Origin: Rhopalosiphum padi
Taxonomy: Eukaryota; Arthropoda; Insecta; Hemiptera; Aphididae
DNA: 64,000 nt
Direction: 5' to 3'
NCBI RefSeq assembly: GCF_020882245.1
Contig: NC_083600.1
Location: 4,898,001 to 4,962,000, forward strand
In this document: positions 51,610 through 64,000 of the stretch, in pieces
Layout of the letters: each line of letters starts with the position of its first letter
Position numbering within the stretch: the first letter of the stretch is position 1
Position numbers and translations under genes: made by a program
Notes under the pieces: generated by a model
Database searches by the model: none
The model's input: only the letters and a program-made list of their open reading frames with translations
Told to the model about the DNA's origin: nothing

Positions 51610-53999
51610 GTCTATTTAGTGTATATGTATAAGTATAATATATAATTTTCTTTTAATTCATGACGTGCCACACGCAATACTCGAGTTCATGCTGTTATAT
51701 CCCTTTCGATACGAAGAAAATATATACCTACTATAGGGCGGCGTCCAGTTATAATATTATATATTTATTAATTATGTCTCTGTGAACCGATACAGCTATT
51801 TTGGAGAATATTATGCTTAATATTGGGTTACACTCGTTTTAATCTTATAAAAATGTACATTTGATTATATTTAATAAAGTTGTCGACAATTTCCATGGCC
51901 CTTTGACCGCACAAATTACATCAACTTCTGGATATCAAATAATGGCGTGTAACAACAGAATTATTATTATTATTTTTTTTTTAATTTAATACAATATAGT
52001 CAAACATAATTTCCTGAAAAATACTGTATATAAATAACAAATAATTTATTTTGGAAAATGTCAAAACAAATGAGATAGGTAGTAAAAAGTCCTGCTGATG
52101 AATTTAAATAAAATAAAAATATACATAACTCTTCTTTTACGTGATAAACAAATTTTTCTATACGCACTTATTCAGATTTACATTAAGGACATTAATTCAC
52201 AAAATATAAATTACAATATTACTTCACATATTATGTATAATTTATATGCATATATTTTGGAAGTGAAATAGGACAATAGCAAAAAATCAAGTAAAATTTT
52301 TCTTAAATCAAAATTTAAATATTGTAGATATTCACGTGGCATCTCTAAAAGTGGAATACTAAAAACATTTAACTTAAGGGAAACGCCCAACGCCATAAGT
52401 GTGTTACAATATTATTTAGATATTATTATAATTCTACATATATATTTATATTATATTGTTCTTGACGTTATTGTTGCAATGTTACTATAGACGTTGAATG
52501 GATGTTTAAAGTTGAACGTACATGACAATCAAAAAGATAATATATATATATATTAATACGATGATATACGCATAAAATAATATTAAAAATATTCCAATGG
52601 GTACTTTGAAATCACGAACTAACCCATAATATAATTAATTAATTACAATACATTTTAATTTAAGTTTACTAAGTAGTATTTAAAGCTGGATTGTATTTTC
52701 GCACTCTAGGGCTATTTTTTAATGGCACCCCAATATTTTCCAATACGATTCTTTATTTTAATCAGAATTAATAGTCTTGAATTATTGATAAATTATAATA
52801 ATTTTGTATTATTTCAAATCTATATTGGTTCAGTTTTATATTGTAAATGTTTTTTGGAGTATAATTTTATAATACTAACACCCTCATTTTAGCGTTCCTA
52901 ATGCTGCGTTCAATGCTGCCAATAGCTCCTTTACTATCTGATGTAAATCTTGGAATTTTAGTAATTAGTTATGATACAAATATTTTTCGTTCATACATTT
53001 TTTTATTTTATTTGTTTTAAATAAATACTATCCCACGTGGCTTTGGCAATAACAATATTTTTTCAATGTTTTATAGTATTATTGATTTATTTAAATTAAT
53101 ACAAATGTTATGGCGGTTATATAAAAACATATTAATAACTTCTCAATCATATTTTACAAAATTAAATAATATTATTATTTATTAAATTAGAAATAAATGA
53201 ATGTGATAATTTATAAGGTATTAAATAAGTATGGAAACATTTTATGATCACAAAATATACATAAATTAGTTTTTTTAATGGAAAATGAAATATTTTTCTA
53301 AAAAAACTAGTACATTTAAAGTAATATAACGCAATTTTTTTTCCATGAATACAACTAAGTTCGATTGACAGTTACTGCTTTACAAAAATAGGACTTCGAT
53401 ATTTTAACTGTGTAATCGATTACAAAAACTAACTAAGCAGAAACATTTTTCGTTTCTATACTTGTTTAATCTAATCTAGCTTACGTGCAATATTGTAAGT
53501 TCTGTAGTGGTAATTTGTTGTATTGATTTGCGCCTTAAATTTTGGTATGTTAAATCAAAATATCAAATTTATTTTATTGTAATATATTTCCAATTAAATT
53601 ACCATACACAGTTCAAATTTATAAATAGAAACTTAAACTCAATTTTACAACAATTCATTAGTATGTACAGTACCTACATACCAATTATATATACAATCCA
53701 TCTTGTTCAATCATTGCGCGTATATATGTGACAATATTCCACGCAAAGCATATAATATGAACATAAATGGTATATAATATTCACAAAATATAAAATTACG
53801 ATTTTACAAAGGAGTAGTACTACTACGTATTGGTACATAGTTCAATAATTTTTATGAACATTTAAGGGTCAATAGAAACACACTCTATCAAAAAAACATC
53901 TATAATCTATAATATAATAATTATTATACATTTGTACAACTAGTTTTCAATCTCAAATAAATACCATATAGTACCTATATAGCTACTATATAATATACT
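49401..53999. other. Spacer, AT-rich, with one compositional island
   Basis: The part from 49,780 to 50,290 is richer in G on the plus strand than its flanks. It includes a short frame reading APTSAKTEISGFKLMEQLTV, then a TGA, then YFDVEKGLHNLVYYK near 50,205-50,330. This may be a decayed coding fragment but is too short to call. Poly-T runs lie at 50650-50666 and 51170-51189, a GT run at 51574-51608. The rest (51,900-53,990) is very AT-rich. Confidence 0.5.
51574..51608. repeat. (TG)n microsatellite
   Basis: About 35 bp of uninterrupted TG repeat between AT-rich flanks. Confidence 0.97.
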
Positions 54000-55930
54000 T
54001 CTCCAATCTTAAATGTCATACCATACATAATATCTAACGTATCACGTCGATGGCGTTACTTTGTAGTCGTATTATGGAAATAATAATTTATTTTGGATAT
54101 CTATAATTTTGAAGCTCAACGTATACGGGAATATTAATCGGCAAACGCCTATAGTGACTCGCATGGGCCGCCTAACTTTATTCCGTTCATTTACGATCGT
54201 TTAGAAACGCAATGATGGGGGAAGTAACGGTAGCGATGTGGTAGTGGTTTCCTCGCTCATGTCCATATGTAACAAGTATATGTATATGCATATACCTATC
54301 ACTCAATATCATAATGTGTTATATTATATTAGTCGATTGCGTTACACCTATATAATCTGATACGCGCAGTACGTGTGAAACAATAATAATAATATTGCCG
54401 ACTGTAAAAATTCGAAAAATGAATAAAATGTATTGGGGAAATTTAAACGACTACGTTCATTACATACGCGGAGAATATTCACGACACCGCAACAAGTACT
54501 CGTCACGATGTGTATTTATCGGCAATGAAAAATCACGTTGAAAAATTACAAATATAATTATTAATATAAGTACCAAACGAGATGAGAAGAAAACGCGGTC
54601 CACGCGAGCGAGTAACAGGTTAGGCACATTATTATAGCTGTAGTCTGAACACATACAGGTAAAATATGTATATCGTTACTATATTATATTATTTAATATT
54701 ATAATATTATCGCTGTAATACACTTACGCGGGAATAACGCAGTGACGGTTCAGTCAAGGTCTCCGTAACAAGTGGACCGTAGTCCAGTGGCGGCGGTGTC
54801 GCCGCCCGGTACACACTCGGATGACTCAATAGTAGACCACCGAACCGTATATCCCATTTTCTATGAATATTATATCATTACATTGTAATAATAAACTGTA
54901 CACGTATAGCAGGTAAACCCTTTTCACCTAGCGGTCTCCCGTTTTCCGTCCGTCCCTGCAGCGGCGAGCAGCGTCACCGGAAACGGCGTCGAGTTCGGTG
55001 TGTGTGCCGCACCCGACGACTGCAGGGACGCGCGGAGGAAACTACCGGAGACGGCGTTTCGTACCACCGTCACGCCAACGCGTATATACATATATATAAA
55101 GGTATTAAACACCTGTATTATGCATTATATACAGGTCGCGGTATAGTCACACTGTAATGCGCCTATACATATATATATATATATAAATATATGTACAGGT
55201 ACTTTAGGTATTATATATAGTATACCTATTATATATTATGATACTTCTTTAACGTTATTGCGACGGAAAAAAACGGAAGACGAGACGACGCGCGGCGTTT
55301 GCAACCGTAACTCCGTGAGACCGGAAACGATCGATGTGATATTATAATTGTGTATATGTATATGATATTGTTATTATTATTATTATATACGTCATGTATA
55401 ATGTGTGCACGTAAGAATTTTTACTCGTGTATAACGTGTATCTGTGGTTTCCTGCGGCCGGTCAATTGAAAGTACCTATATATCCCGCCGGAGAAATCGA
55501 GAGGAAGTCACGATACGATTATTGTATATATACCGACCGATGTTATATATACACGACGATACGCTTGTGCGTGAATTCGTCGTATATCAAACCTCCCGTC
55601 GTCGCGACGGGTCGCTGGCCGGGGCCATCGTCATTTTTTCGTGATATTATGCTGCTGGTTATCATAATTTATATGGTCAGGTACAGTTTGTTTCCATTAC
55701 GCCGCGATGACAAATGTCCGGGTCATTTCCCATTCCACTGCAGTACCGTTTTTCTGCCGTCCCATTTCAACGCCGGGTGTTTATTTCCCAAATTATTTTC
55801 GTTTCAAAACGCACCACATCATACAGGATTTCATACGTCGTACAACGTACGGTTTTTCGTGTGAAACGATCTCAGCACTGCATATTCCATCTGAAATTAT
55901 CAATCGATAAATTACTGATAAGCGTATAAA
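54000..55930. other. CpG-containing segment, no supported gene
   Basis: Dense CpG at 54,770-54,810, 54,930-55,080, 55,255-55,340 and 55,450-55,640. GGCGGC and GCCGCC face each other at 54789-54806. An AT run lies at 55169-55185. The longest open frame of the window (145 codons, 55427-55864) is here but opens at GTG. Its ATG-initiated part is listed separately. Confidence 0.45.
55649..55864 (+). CDS. Possible small ORF with hydrophobic N-terminus (speculative)
   Basis: From the ATG at 55649 the frame runs 71 codons, starting MLLVIIIYMVRYSLFPLRRD. That is a short hydrophobic stretch followed by arginines, as in a signal anchor, then a phenylalanine/proline/histidine-rich tail with five prolines and three cysteines. 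The frame is also open for 74 codons upstream without another ATG. Codons are GC-richer than the AT-rich flanks. Two other plus-strand frames overlap it, and no family is recognised. It is probably a chance frame in CpG-rich DNA, where stops are rarer. Confidence 0.15.
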   Translation: MLLVIIIYMVRYSLFPLRRDDKCPGHFPFHCSTVFLPSHFNAGCLFPKLFSFQNAPHHTGFHTSYNVRFFV

Positions 55931-58607
55931 TAAATATAATAGAATGGGGATATAGTGTAGTAGCAGCTATAGTGCTATTATATTATATTGTGTCATTATT
56001 TTGCAAATGTGTGTGAAGTTAAAATAGTTAAATGAATAACGGCAGCGATTGAATGTATTAAACCGTGAAAGGGGGAATAATAATGTACGCAATTGATGTT
56101 TAATGAAAGTTTCGAGTATATATTCAGTTACTCAGAATAAATACAACTTGTAACTGGAATACTATGGATATATACCTTCCTAAAATTAGATGTTTATGAA
56201 TTGTATACGGTTAAATTATGTACTGTAACTTGCCCAACTCTAAACATATAGGTAGGTAGATAAACAATAAAACCATATTTCTATACGTAATCGTATACCA
56301 TATTTTATGTAATTTATCTTATATTTTATTAAATAGGTATTGTCTACCTGATTGTTCGTCTTACAATTTTAAACTAAGTAAAATAGTGAAATATTATACA
56401 GAAATTACGTGACTGCGTGAAGTAAATATAAATAATGTAATTTTTTTTATAAATTTAACATTAGTTACTATTTGCACATTTATAAAATAAATTCAGAGAA
56501 ATGAGACAGTGAAAAAATAAATTCGGGAAAATGAAATACGACCAATGTTGGTTATATGATTTATATCGTGGTCCTCGGTCACGATCTATAATAACATTTT
56601 CAAATGAACGCAAAAGGGGAGATAGGTAGGTACTATTATATAACGTGAGTTCAAAACGTTTTGAACGAATCGAAATCAAACCTCTTTAATTTCATTTTCA
56701 CTCGTGATTTCATCAACTTATATCTTATATAGAATTATGTGCATGCATGCAATTATATCAACCTTGTTGAAGTTTAATAGTAAGGCATTATGAGTATTTA
56801 CTTAAAATATGTATTATGTCTATTGCATAGATATATATTATGTTTTCAAAAACGATAAAAATCGTAACTTAATATACTGTAGTGTAGATTTAACGATGTA
56901 ACACGCTTTTTGGTATACAAATCACGTAAAACGTATAGATTCAATATTTCAATGCAACGTATACTGTAGGTTTGGGCATTGTTCGTTTTAAAACTGTAGT
57001 TGGGGAATGGGGATTGAATGCGACTGTAATGTTTTTGCATTTAAGAACGCGTCAAGTCGTATCATTTAATCTCAAATTCCAGAATAATTAAACACACTTA
57101 TAACGATATATTACCACAAAAAAAAAAAAAATTAATACACGCATTATAAAAATTTAATATAACGACTAATCACCATCGAGGACAATCACACAATAACACG
57201 AATCCCGAAATCATTAAAATATAAACACATTCAGTTTAGTGGGTATAACTGAATATTAATAATATAAACAATATTATACAATGTTATTATTATAGTAATT
57301 TTATATTTAATCAAAAAAACTAAATAACAAAATATATGATGTAATATACGTTGAACAATATATATATATATATATTTATTTTAATTACAATAGGTATAAT
57401 ACCTACACGATAATAATTTTCAGTATATTTATATATATATATGTGTGTTTTTACCCGGTGTGTATGTATTCAAAACTCGAATGCGTTCGTATATCATAGG
57501 GTTTCATTTTCTTAAAAAAAATATAAGATCGTTTTTCGTTTTAAATATCACTTGTGATACAACATTATAAATTAAAATATCGTTTAATCTGCGTTATTCC
57601 GGATACAATTCAAAAAATAAAAAATAATAAAATAAAAAAATAAATAATATGTGTAGATAAATTAATATCCACGTACCTATCGTACATTCAATGGAATAAC
57701 GATGTAATGAATTTACGTTTAAAATTCTCTCTCATATTATTATTATTAGTATCGTTTCATTACCTCGATTAGAGTTTGTTCGTTTTAATTTTAAATTACA
57801 CAAACTGGACGAACGCGTTCCGTCTGGCTTCACTTTGTATTATCAATTCTATAATTATATAGTACCGTTTTGAACAATATAACATTTAATGATATTTTTT
57901 TTGAAATTTTGAAACTGGAACGCCAAACGCCAAAACGAAAAGGGCAAAACTGGCATGCATGCGAATTTAAATTCAAGTGTATAACATGTATAATATAAGT
58001 GCACAGATAATACGACGTGACGTGCAGACGGTATCCGAAATTACTAGCTTCGACCGACCGTCACACCTCTCACTATAATATTATCTTCCGAAATGGTTAC
58101 ATAATAATTGAATAACGTTCGTCTTAATGCACACCTTATATCCTCTGCATTCGTGAAATACCCATGAATCAAAAATATACGTAGAGCTCAGAATAAAATA
58201 CCTAATAATTGGTTTGTAAATATGATTACACTTAGAAAATTGACTACTGTAAGTGGCGATGTATTCGAAAAAGCTTATTTTTACGATATCTAAACTTCCT
58301 CGTATAGTAATGTAAATACTAAATAGTACATGATTATATCGTGTAATAATAGTACTTTGTTCGTCCAACAGATAGCACTGGCTCGGTTGAAGTTACAATT
58401 ATATCGACATAGCGTTTATAATACATCTAAAGTATAAAATTATAAAATATCGTGAGTAACGATAAAATCTAGAGAGAAACGTTTTACAAGTGTGAAAATC
58501 AATGCAATAATCCACAAGTGAAAATTACAAATCTATGAATCCTATCATTCGGGATGGCTCTAGAGACTTGGCTAAGGAAGGGAGACAAAGTCATAATATC
58601 ATATACC

Positions 58608-58649
<42 letters not shown>

Positions 58650-58831
58650 TTATGATTTGTTTTTACTTCATATAATTCATACTATAGATACTAGGTACAC
58701 ACCCCTAACGTTTATACAGACGTATGTAGCTATATATAAATATATATTAATAAATAAAAAAAATGATCAAAATTAAATTTATCTGTAAATAAATATAGAC
58801 AAAATAAATTTAAGTATTTATATTTTGGATG
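55931..58831. other. AT-rich spacer, no gene seen
   Basis: Microsatellites at 57358-57375 (TA) and 58610-58642 (AT), and poly-A near 57,117-57,131. Frames of 60-95 codons on the minus strand (56461-56679, 58081-58368) show no motif. Confidence 0.65.
58610..58642. repeat. (AT)n microsatellite
   Basis: About 33 bp of AT repeat. Confidence 0.97.
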
Positions 58832-59290
58832 AGCGGAGTATAGTGGACCAATATTTATTGTCCACCTACTATTCCTACTCCACACATCCACATTTAAAGC
58901 ATTTAAAACTTATAATTTATAAGAAGTTATGAATAATTTACTGCTCGTTTTCAATTCAATTTTTTTTTTTATACCAGAATAATTCTACTTCTGTATAAAA
59001 AAAACTAATCACAAACACTGTCATTCAAAGAAGTAAAAGCAACTTGAGAAAGGTAGACAAGTGTGGATACCGCTCTGGTGTACAGTATAGGTGTCGAGTG
59101 GGTCACTACCATGGGTGTGTTAAGTTTGATTTGATTTATTGTAAAATTTCTCGTTTGTCCTTAATTTTTCGTTTGTTTTTCCCGATTCTCAAAAAAATAA
59201 AATAATGGAATTTAATTTCGATCTTTCTATAGTACCAACTAAATCCAATTCTCTATCCAAAACTGCCCTTAAAGTTGAAAATCGACCAAA
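58832..59290 (-). mobile_element. Dispersed aphid repeat, copy C (rearranged, inverted)
   Basis: On the minus strand, 59132 to 59091 reads AATCAAACTTAACACACCCA and then TGGTAGTGACCCACTCGACACC. It matches copy B at 30,089-30,132 at about 38 of 44 positions by eye. Upstream on the minus strand, GGGAAAAACAAACGAAAAAT (about 59,188-59,169) matches AGGAAAAACAAACAAAAAAT at 29,427 in copy B. In copy C these two blocks are about 40 bp apart, in copy B about 640 bp, so C carries a large internal deletion. The minus-strand part beyond 59,091 (GTACACCAGAGCGGTATCCA, then TTGTCTACCTTTCTC) is absent from copy B. A GAGCGGAG motif at 58,832 may be a terminal remnant. Confidence 0.7.
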
Positions 59291-59490
59291 TCAATAATGC
59301 TGTTCTTCCGTAAAAGCATCGTTCGGTTTATACATACACATACGTATATAATACGAGACACGACGTCGCTCGTCGAACAGCAGCTGCACAGTGAACATAT
59401 AACTTAAAATCGGATGACTCGCGGCCAGCGATCGTCGTCGTAATCTCTCGGTCCGCGGATACCGGTCTGCAGCTTTTGCAGCGTCCGGCG

Positions 59491-59508
59491 GACACGCGCG
59501 CGCGTGTC
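59491..59508. repeat. 18-bp perfect palindrome GACACGCGCGCGCGTGTC
   Basis: A self-complementary 18-mer centred on alternating CG, in otherwise AT-rich DNA. It may extrude as a cruciform or adopt Z-form. No function is evident. Confidence 0.95.
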
Positions 59509-59868
59509 AATAATAATACAATATCGTCGCGTACACGACAGGAGAGAAATAAAAAAGCCAATTTACGCGGCGAAAAAAAGCTCCCACCGTCGATCTCTGT
59601 CGGTTAATTTATTATTCGCGTCCGATATTAGCATACAATGAGATGCGCCGGCGGATCGGACGAGATTAAATGAACGAGTTGCGGCGGCGGTGGTGGTATA
59701 GATGAAATATATTTACGACCGTCGTCGCGCGCGTCACCCGTACACACAAGACGAGTTCGTTTATAATAATATATAATATAATATAATACGAATCGACCGA
59801 TTCATCGTCGTCGTCGTCATCGTCGCATACATTTATATTATAAGAGCCGACTTGCACGGCGTTACAGC

Positions 59869-60090
59869 GGATCCACGTATAAACCTGGAATTTATAAATC
59901 TGGACCGTATATATACCGGACTGCACATATCAGGAACGTACATAATATATTATATCTGGACCGTAGGGTTCTGGACATATCTGCCATCTGGAGCGTACAA
60001 ACACGGACCATACGTTTTTGGACCATATACAATTCTGTGGTCCAGAAATTTGTACGATTTGTATGATCCACATTTATACGTTCCAGATAT
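59869..60090. repeat. Degenerate minisatellite, period about 15 bp
   Basis: The trinucleotide GGA followed by a CCRTATA-like stretch recurs at 59869, 59887, 59902, 59918, 59933, 59958, 59973, 59990, 60005 and 60020. Spacings are 18, 15, 16, 15, 25, 15, 17, 15 and 15 bp, with a rough consensus GGACCRTATATATCT. After 60039 the same unit appears reversed (TCC at 60041, 60067 and 60082). The 90-codon frame across it (59852-60124) therefore shows a five-residue rhythm such as SGAYKHGPYVFGPY. That frame does not open with ATG and is probably a by-product of the repeat. Confidence 0.75.
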
Positions 60091-60455
60091 GGTTATAGAG
60101 CTGTATACCGCGCATACCATATGATGGCGGGACACACTGCTGCACAGTGCAAGTGCAGAAGTTTTCAAATAGTCTCGCGGATAAAACGGCAGACGCGAAT
60201 CGGATGTCATACGTTTTTTTTTTTTTCATGCGCGTGAGATGATTTAGTTACATATTATAATGTACATCGTGTACTTGTATTATATTCACTCGCACCTATA
60301 TTTCGGACATCGCAATACGTCTTGAGCGCGAGCACACACACGCGAGTAATCCGTACGCCGTATATAGTATTATATCCATCAATTAACATCGGGCAATCCT
60401 ACTATTTATTATCAAGAGTATAGGTGTATTCAAGTGTCCGTATTTCACTTGGGCG

Positions 60456-60480
60456 GTGTGCGTGCGCGCGCGCGTACGTG
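60456..60480. repeat. Alternating purine-pyrimidine tract
   Basis: Twenty-five bases of strict purine-pyrimidine alternation (GTGTGCGTGCGCGCGCGCG and on), a candidate for Z-DNA. Confidence 0.85.
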
Positions 60481-61560
60481 GTGTGCGTTACAGTTTGATT
60501 ATTATGAAGTGTTTAATGTTTTACATTCCGTTCGTAAATATTGTTATTGCATAATCTGCAAATATAATATTGTATAAATATTTAATACGTATTATGTACG
60601 GGCACGCGCATGCGATGATAATAATTTATAATAATATGATTGACGGGTAACGCGGCGCGCGAGTCCCGCGGGAATGTACATCTGCAGCGTGTGTGTGTGT
60701 GTGTGTGTACACGCGGTGAAATATTCGGCGGCTGGAAGTTATAGGTAAGCACCGAGTGGGGCACTGCAGTGTTCCGAGGTCGAACACTTTGAAATAGTTT
60801 TTTCGCGTTTAATAATCAAACGCGAATTACTAAAATGTTCGTTTTTTATTTTTTTTTTTTTTTACCAAACGTGCTGTAAGACTAAAGATATAACCAAATC
60901 ATTAAAATTCAAACATTTGGCAATTGACGATAACTTTCATATAGGTATGCCGCCGAACAAATATCGAACTTTTCAAATGTCGACGTGCGTGTAGACGCAT
61001 TAAACGTACGAGATATATATGATTCAATATACGAGCAAACACATATATGACAAACACGAAGATATCAATATACGTAGGTATATCCATACAGGTAGAGTCT
61101 CGTGTTTTTTTATGTATAAACAATAATGCACCTAATAAGTTTATACCGCGGTATCTCTCAATAACAATGCGGTGTAACTCTATATTATAACTAATATACT
61201 CGTAACTCAACAGATTATCCAATGCAATTGTTCGGAAATTAATATAATATATTTTTTAATTGCCATATAGAAATCCGGAGTTATAATACAATATAAATGT
61301 TTCATTTCAGCGCCGTCGTCCGTATACGAGTTACGATATATACTATATACCGGGTATGTATATATATATATATATATATACCTACTCTCTATCGAATCTG
61401 CTGTAAAGAGAAACCAACCATACCAGACTCCATTGTTTCAATGTCGAGGCTATTAATTTTAGCGGTTCATTAAACTTTGCTGTCGCACGGAAACGGTCGA
61501 CTTGCGTACTGCACACAATTTATAATATAATATACGCATTAGTAATACCTCCTATTTTAT

Positions 61561-64000
61561 ACCTATGAAACAACACATACACGTATATATAATATATATA
61601 AACAACAACGTACACAATTACGGACCGCGGTGCTCGTGCTGCATTTCGGCTAAATCGTCGTGTCTGCGGTGTAAAAATAACTCGAACGAGTTATGTAAAT
61701 ATGGCACTAAAGGTGGTAATGATTTTAAAATTCCGTTAATTCTTGTATTGTTATTATTGTAAATACGAGAGATGGACGTGTTATATCATATAATTGTAAT
61801 ATTATGCTATAGTTGTGTAGTGTATGATTTTTCATTATGTTCGACGAATAGGGCATTAAGTTTTTATTCAAGTACCTACTCGTTATATATTTGCTAAAAC
61901 CAGATAATACAGATATTGCACAAACGGAGTAACTTTGATCGCATATCGGTACATCGCACGTTCGCACCGAGTACAATTTTCCGGTGTCGGATGTTTAGAT
62001 AGCGTGGTGGAATTGGTTGGGAAACCCGACCATCCGTATTCAAATTCATAGAGAAGTTCGTTCCAGAAAATGACGGTGACTACGTAGTGATATTATATTG
62101 TGATGAAGTAAAAAACTAAAAGATATCAAGTGATGATATCGCGTGCATAGGTGATCAGAAAAAACGTAAAAATGTTCGAGTGATAATTCCATAAAAACGA
62201 TCAAGACATTCGTGTTAGCTTGGACATTTCTTCGTAGCACTTCACGAAAACTAGGTATACCAGTGAATTCTAAAATCCAATTTTTGGATGTATTTTCAGA
62301 GTTCTTCCTATGAGGCGCACTGCTGCTGTAGATAATTAAGACGGTAGTACAGCAATATATGACTATGTTTACATTATATTTTAAATTTTCGCTCAATTTT
62401 TGCACGCGATTCTGCAGGATTACAGAACAAAGTTATTCGAAAAATCATCAGTACACGAGAATAATAAAGTGAATTACGAAAACGTCAAGAACACACTTTC
62501 CGACATAATTTCACAAATACGTAGTCATTAGTGGTTTTACAGTATTGAGTCTTTTCTACGTTATAATCTTTTGATGCGCGTTCAAACAGGAATTTTCTTC
62601 AAGAGTATTAAATAGTTTGGCTGACGATTAAAAGTTAATTTAGTTAAAACTTTTTCATTAGTTAATGGAACTAAATACTAATTATTAAAATATATTATAA
62701 TTATGTAGAATTATATTATTTTTTAAATTGTTTGAATGACACGTGTTACTGTTCATGTGATAATATCTCATCAACAATAGAATTTTATATTTTTCTCATA
62801 ATTCGTAATTTTTGTAAATTTAATTAACAAATTGAAAGCTAATAACAAAATAGATTTCATAACATAAATAAATTAATGGTATAAAACATTATTATTACTA
62901 TGTTATCAAAAAAAACGTCGACGTTATAGAAATAATAACTTATCACAGTTCGTTGTATCTTCAACAGGACCCTATTATAGCGCGCTGTAATCTTGAAATG
63001 CCTTCAGGTTTTAAACCCAATTAAAACAACTTGTCTTTAAAATACTTCTTATATAATATTATAAAAATATAATGATATTTAACCAAGTAAAAAATAAATG
63101 ATAAAATAAAAATTTTATTTTTATTTGGTAAAACCAATTTGACATTAATCAGAAATAACAATTATTTAATTACATAATAATATGTATAGAGGTATTCACC
63201 TATATATAAACCTATACACCGCTAAAATTCGATAATAGTCTAAACTCTAAACATATAATATTATTAAATTTTTTACTGGTAGGTTATTTTTCCTTGTTTT
63301 TGCAAACACGAGCTTAACATAACTTGTGCGTTTTAATTAAGCACATAAAACTAATTTTAATGATTGGTTTCAACATAAAATAAGAATACGTCATATTAAA
63401 TAAAAAATATTAATTAATAACTTATATAATATTTATAACTATTATCATGAGCATTTTACATTGACCCTAAAGTGCTCTCCACTTCTCGTCCTTGTAGTAT
63501 ATACAATGCCTGTCAATGCGTAAAAACTAAAATTTTAATTCATTATGATTACATTAGATTGAATTGTTTTTATTTTCATAATATATTCGTATACCAGGGT
63601 ATAATTTGCTTCTGATCTGTCAAGGACTTAAATGTGAACAATGTATAGAAAATAATGAGACGCCAAATTGCAAGTACATAAAATCGACTTTTGCAATAAG
63701 TTGATTATTACGTTTTGAATTAATGTTTATATTGACTCGTGTGCAATAATACGACATAATAACAGTTTGAAAAATAACAAATACAATGTATTCAAACATT
63801 AATGTAAATTAAAATATCATTATTTTCTTATTATCGGTCATATGCGTTGGTAGGTATTATATACGTGTACTTTTTTTAATACATATATATTTTAAACGTG
63901 TTATGCGAACGGCAAAATTAAAAAGGAATTTATCTTTCATGTTTTTGAAATTTAAAACAATATTATATGTGTCAAATTCTAAGTTTAAAAATATAACAAT
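61561..64000. other. Spacer with ambiguous open segment
   Basis: AT-rich apart from 61,960-62,560, where coding-like sequence appears on both strands. The minus strand has a 119-codon frame (62046-62405) opening at GTG and including SKNWILEFTGIPSFREVLRR. The plus strand, in one frame from 62003, reads FKFIEKFVPENDGDYVVILY and, after stops, SSDDIACIGDQKKRKNVRVI. At most one can be real, and neither matches a family I know. The rest is low-complexity AT sequence. Confidence 0.45.

Larger units (their letters stand above)
59291..61560. other. CpG-containing segment, no supported gene
   Basis: Dense CpG at 59,350-59,530, 59,640-59,830, 60,310-60,360, 60,455-60,490 and 60,640-60,740. Contains an 18-bp CG palindrome, a GTC/ATC trinucleotide stretch (59,802-59,826), the 15-bp-period array (59869-60090), a GT run (60689-60708) and a TA run (61359-61380). 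A donor-like TAG|GTAAGC at 60744/60745 and an acceptor-like TTTCATTTCAG ending at 61310 could bound a 566-bp intron, but the flanking frames are repeat-derived. Confidence 0.45.

Noticed and set aside
62937..62970. TATCACAG, the seed of the miR-2 family
   Set aside because: The bases after the seed do not match miR-2, and no complementary arm is present within a plausible precursor length.
1..64000. CRISPR arrays, operons, Shine-Dalgarno sites, riboswitches
   Set aside because: The window has eukaryotic nuclear character. No regularly spaced direct repeats with unique spacers and no tightly packed ORFs exist.

Overview
This window looks like non-coding nuclear DNA of an insect, most likely an aphid. 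It is strongly AT-rich and full of short AT, CA and ATT microsatellites. The palindrome TAGGTACCTA recurs (818, 24650, 33435, 42080, 44218). Several stretches match interspersed repeats that I recognise as typical of aphid genomes. No bacterial or organellar genes, rRNA, tRNA or CRISPR arrays were found. I could not establish a single intact protein-coding gene. Most open frames of 60 to 145 codons lack an ATG start, run through microsatellites, or overlap equally long frames on the other strand, as expected by chance in 64 kb of this composition.

Layout. About 1-6,700 is AT-rich spacer with a hAT-like transposon end at 2,375-2,446. CpG-containing patches follow at about 6,760-7,330 and 8,830-9,340. 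About 9,340-16,700 is a very AT-rich desert. From 16,700 to 24,000 lies a graveyard of mobile-element debris: a hAT-like end at 16,715, a perfect 16-bp inverted repeat at 19,352-19,449, a decayed possible coding stretch at 20,822-21,405, the C-terminal tail of a LINE reverse-transcriptase ORF at 23,211-23,390, and a copy of a dispersed aphid repeat at 23,809-23,915. About 25,420-27,300 is CpG-containing. A large copy of the same dispersed repeat lies at 29,318-30,135, and a third, inverted copy is at about 59,040-59,200.

Further along, 32,200-35,560 is a long CpG-containing segment with purine-pyrimidine alternating tracts, a 54-bp CA run and TATA-like motifs. A roughly 400-bp foldback element sits at 36,402-36,804. 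The segment 37,900-39,060 holds the best exon-like signal: an ATG in good context, 18 open codons, then a consensus splice donor (38,211-38,266). CpG-containing segments recur at 43,500-47,520, 54,000-55,930 and 59,290-61,560, separated by AT-rich spacers. The last one carries a degenerate tandem array with a period of about 15 bp.

Reading of the whole: alternating CpG-containing islands and AT-rich deserts without supported exons fit a long intron or an intergenic regulatory territory rather than a gene-dense region. This is an inference. I found no previously undescribed biological system. The most useful leads are the possible first exon at 38.2 kb, the 15-bp minisatellite at 59.9 kb and the foldback element at 36.4 kb.
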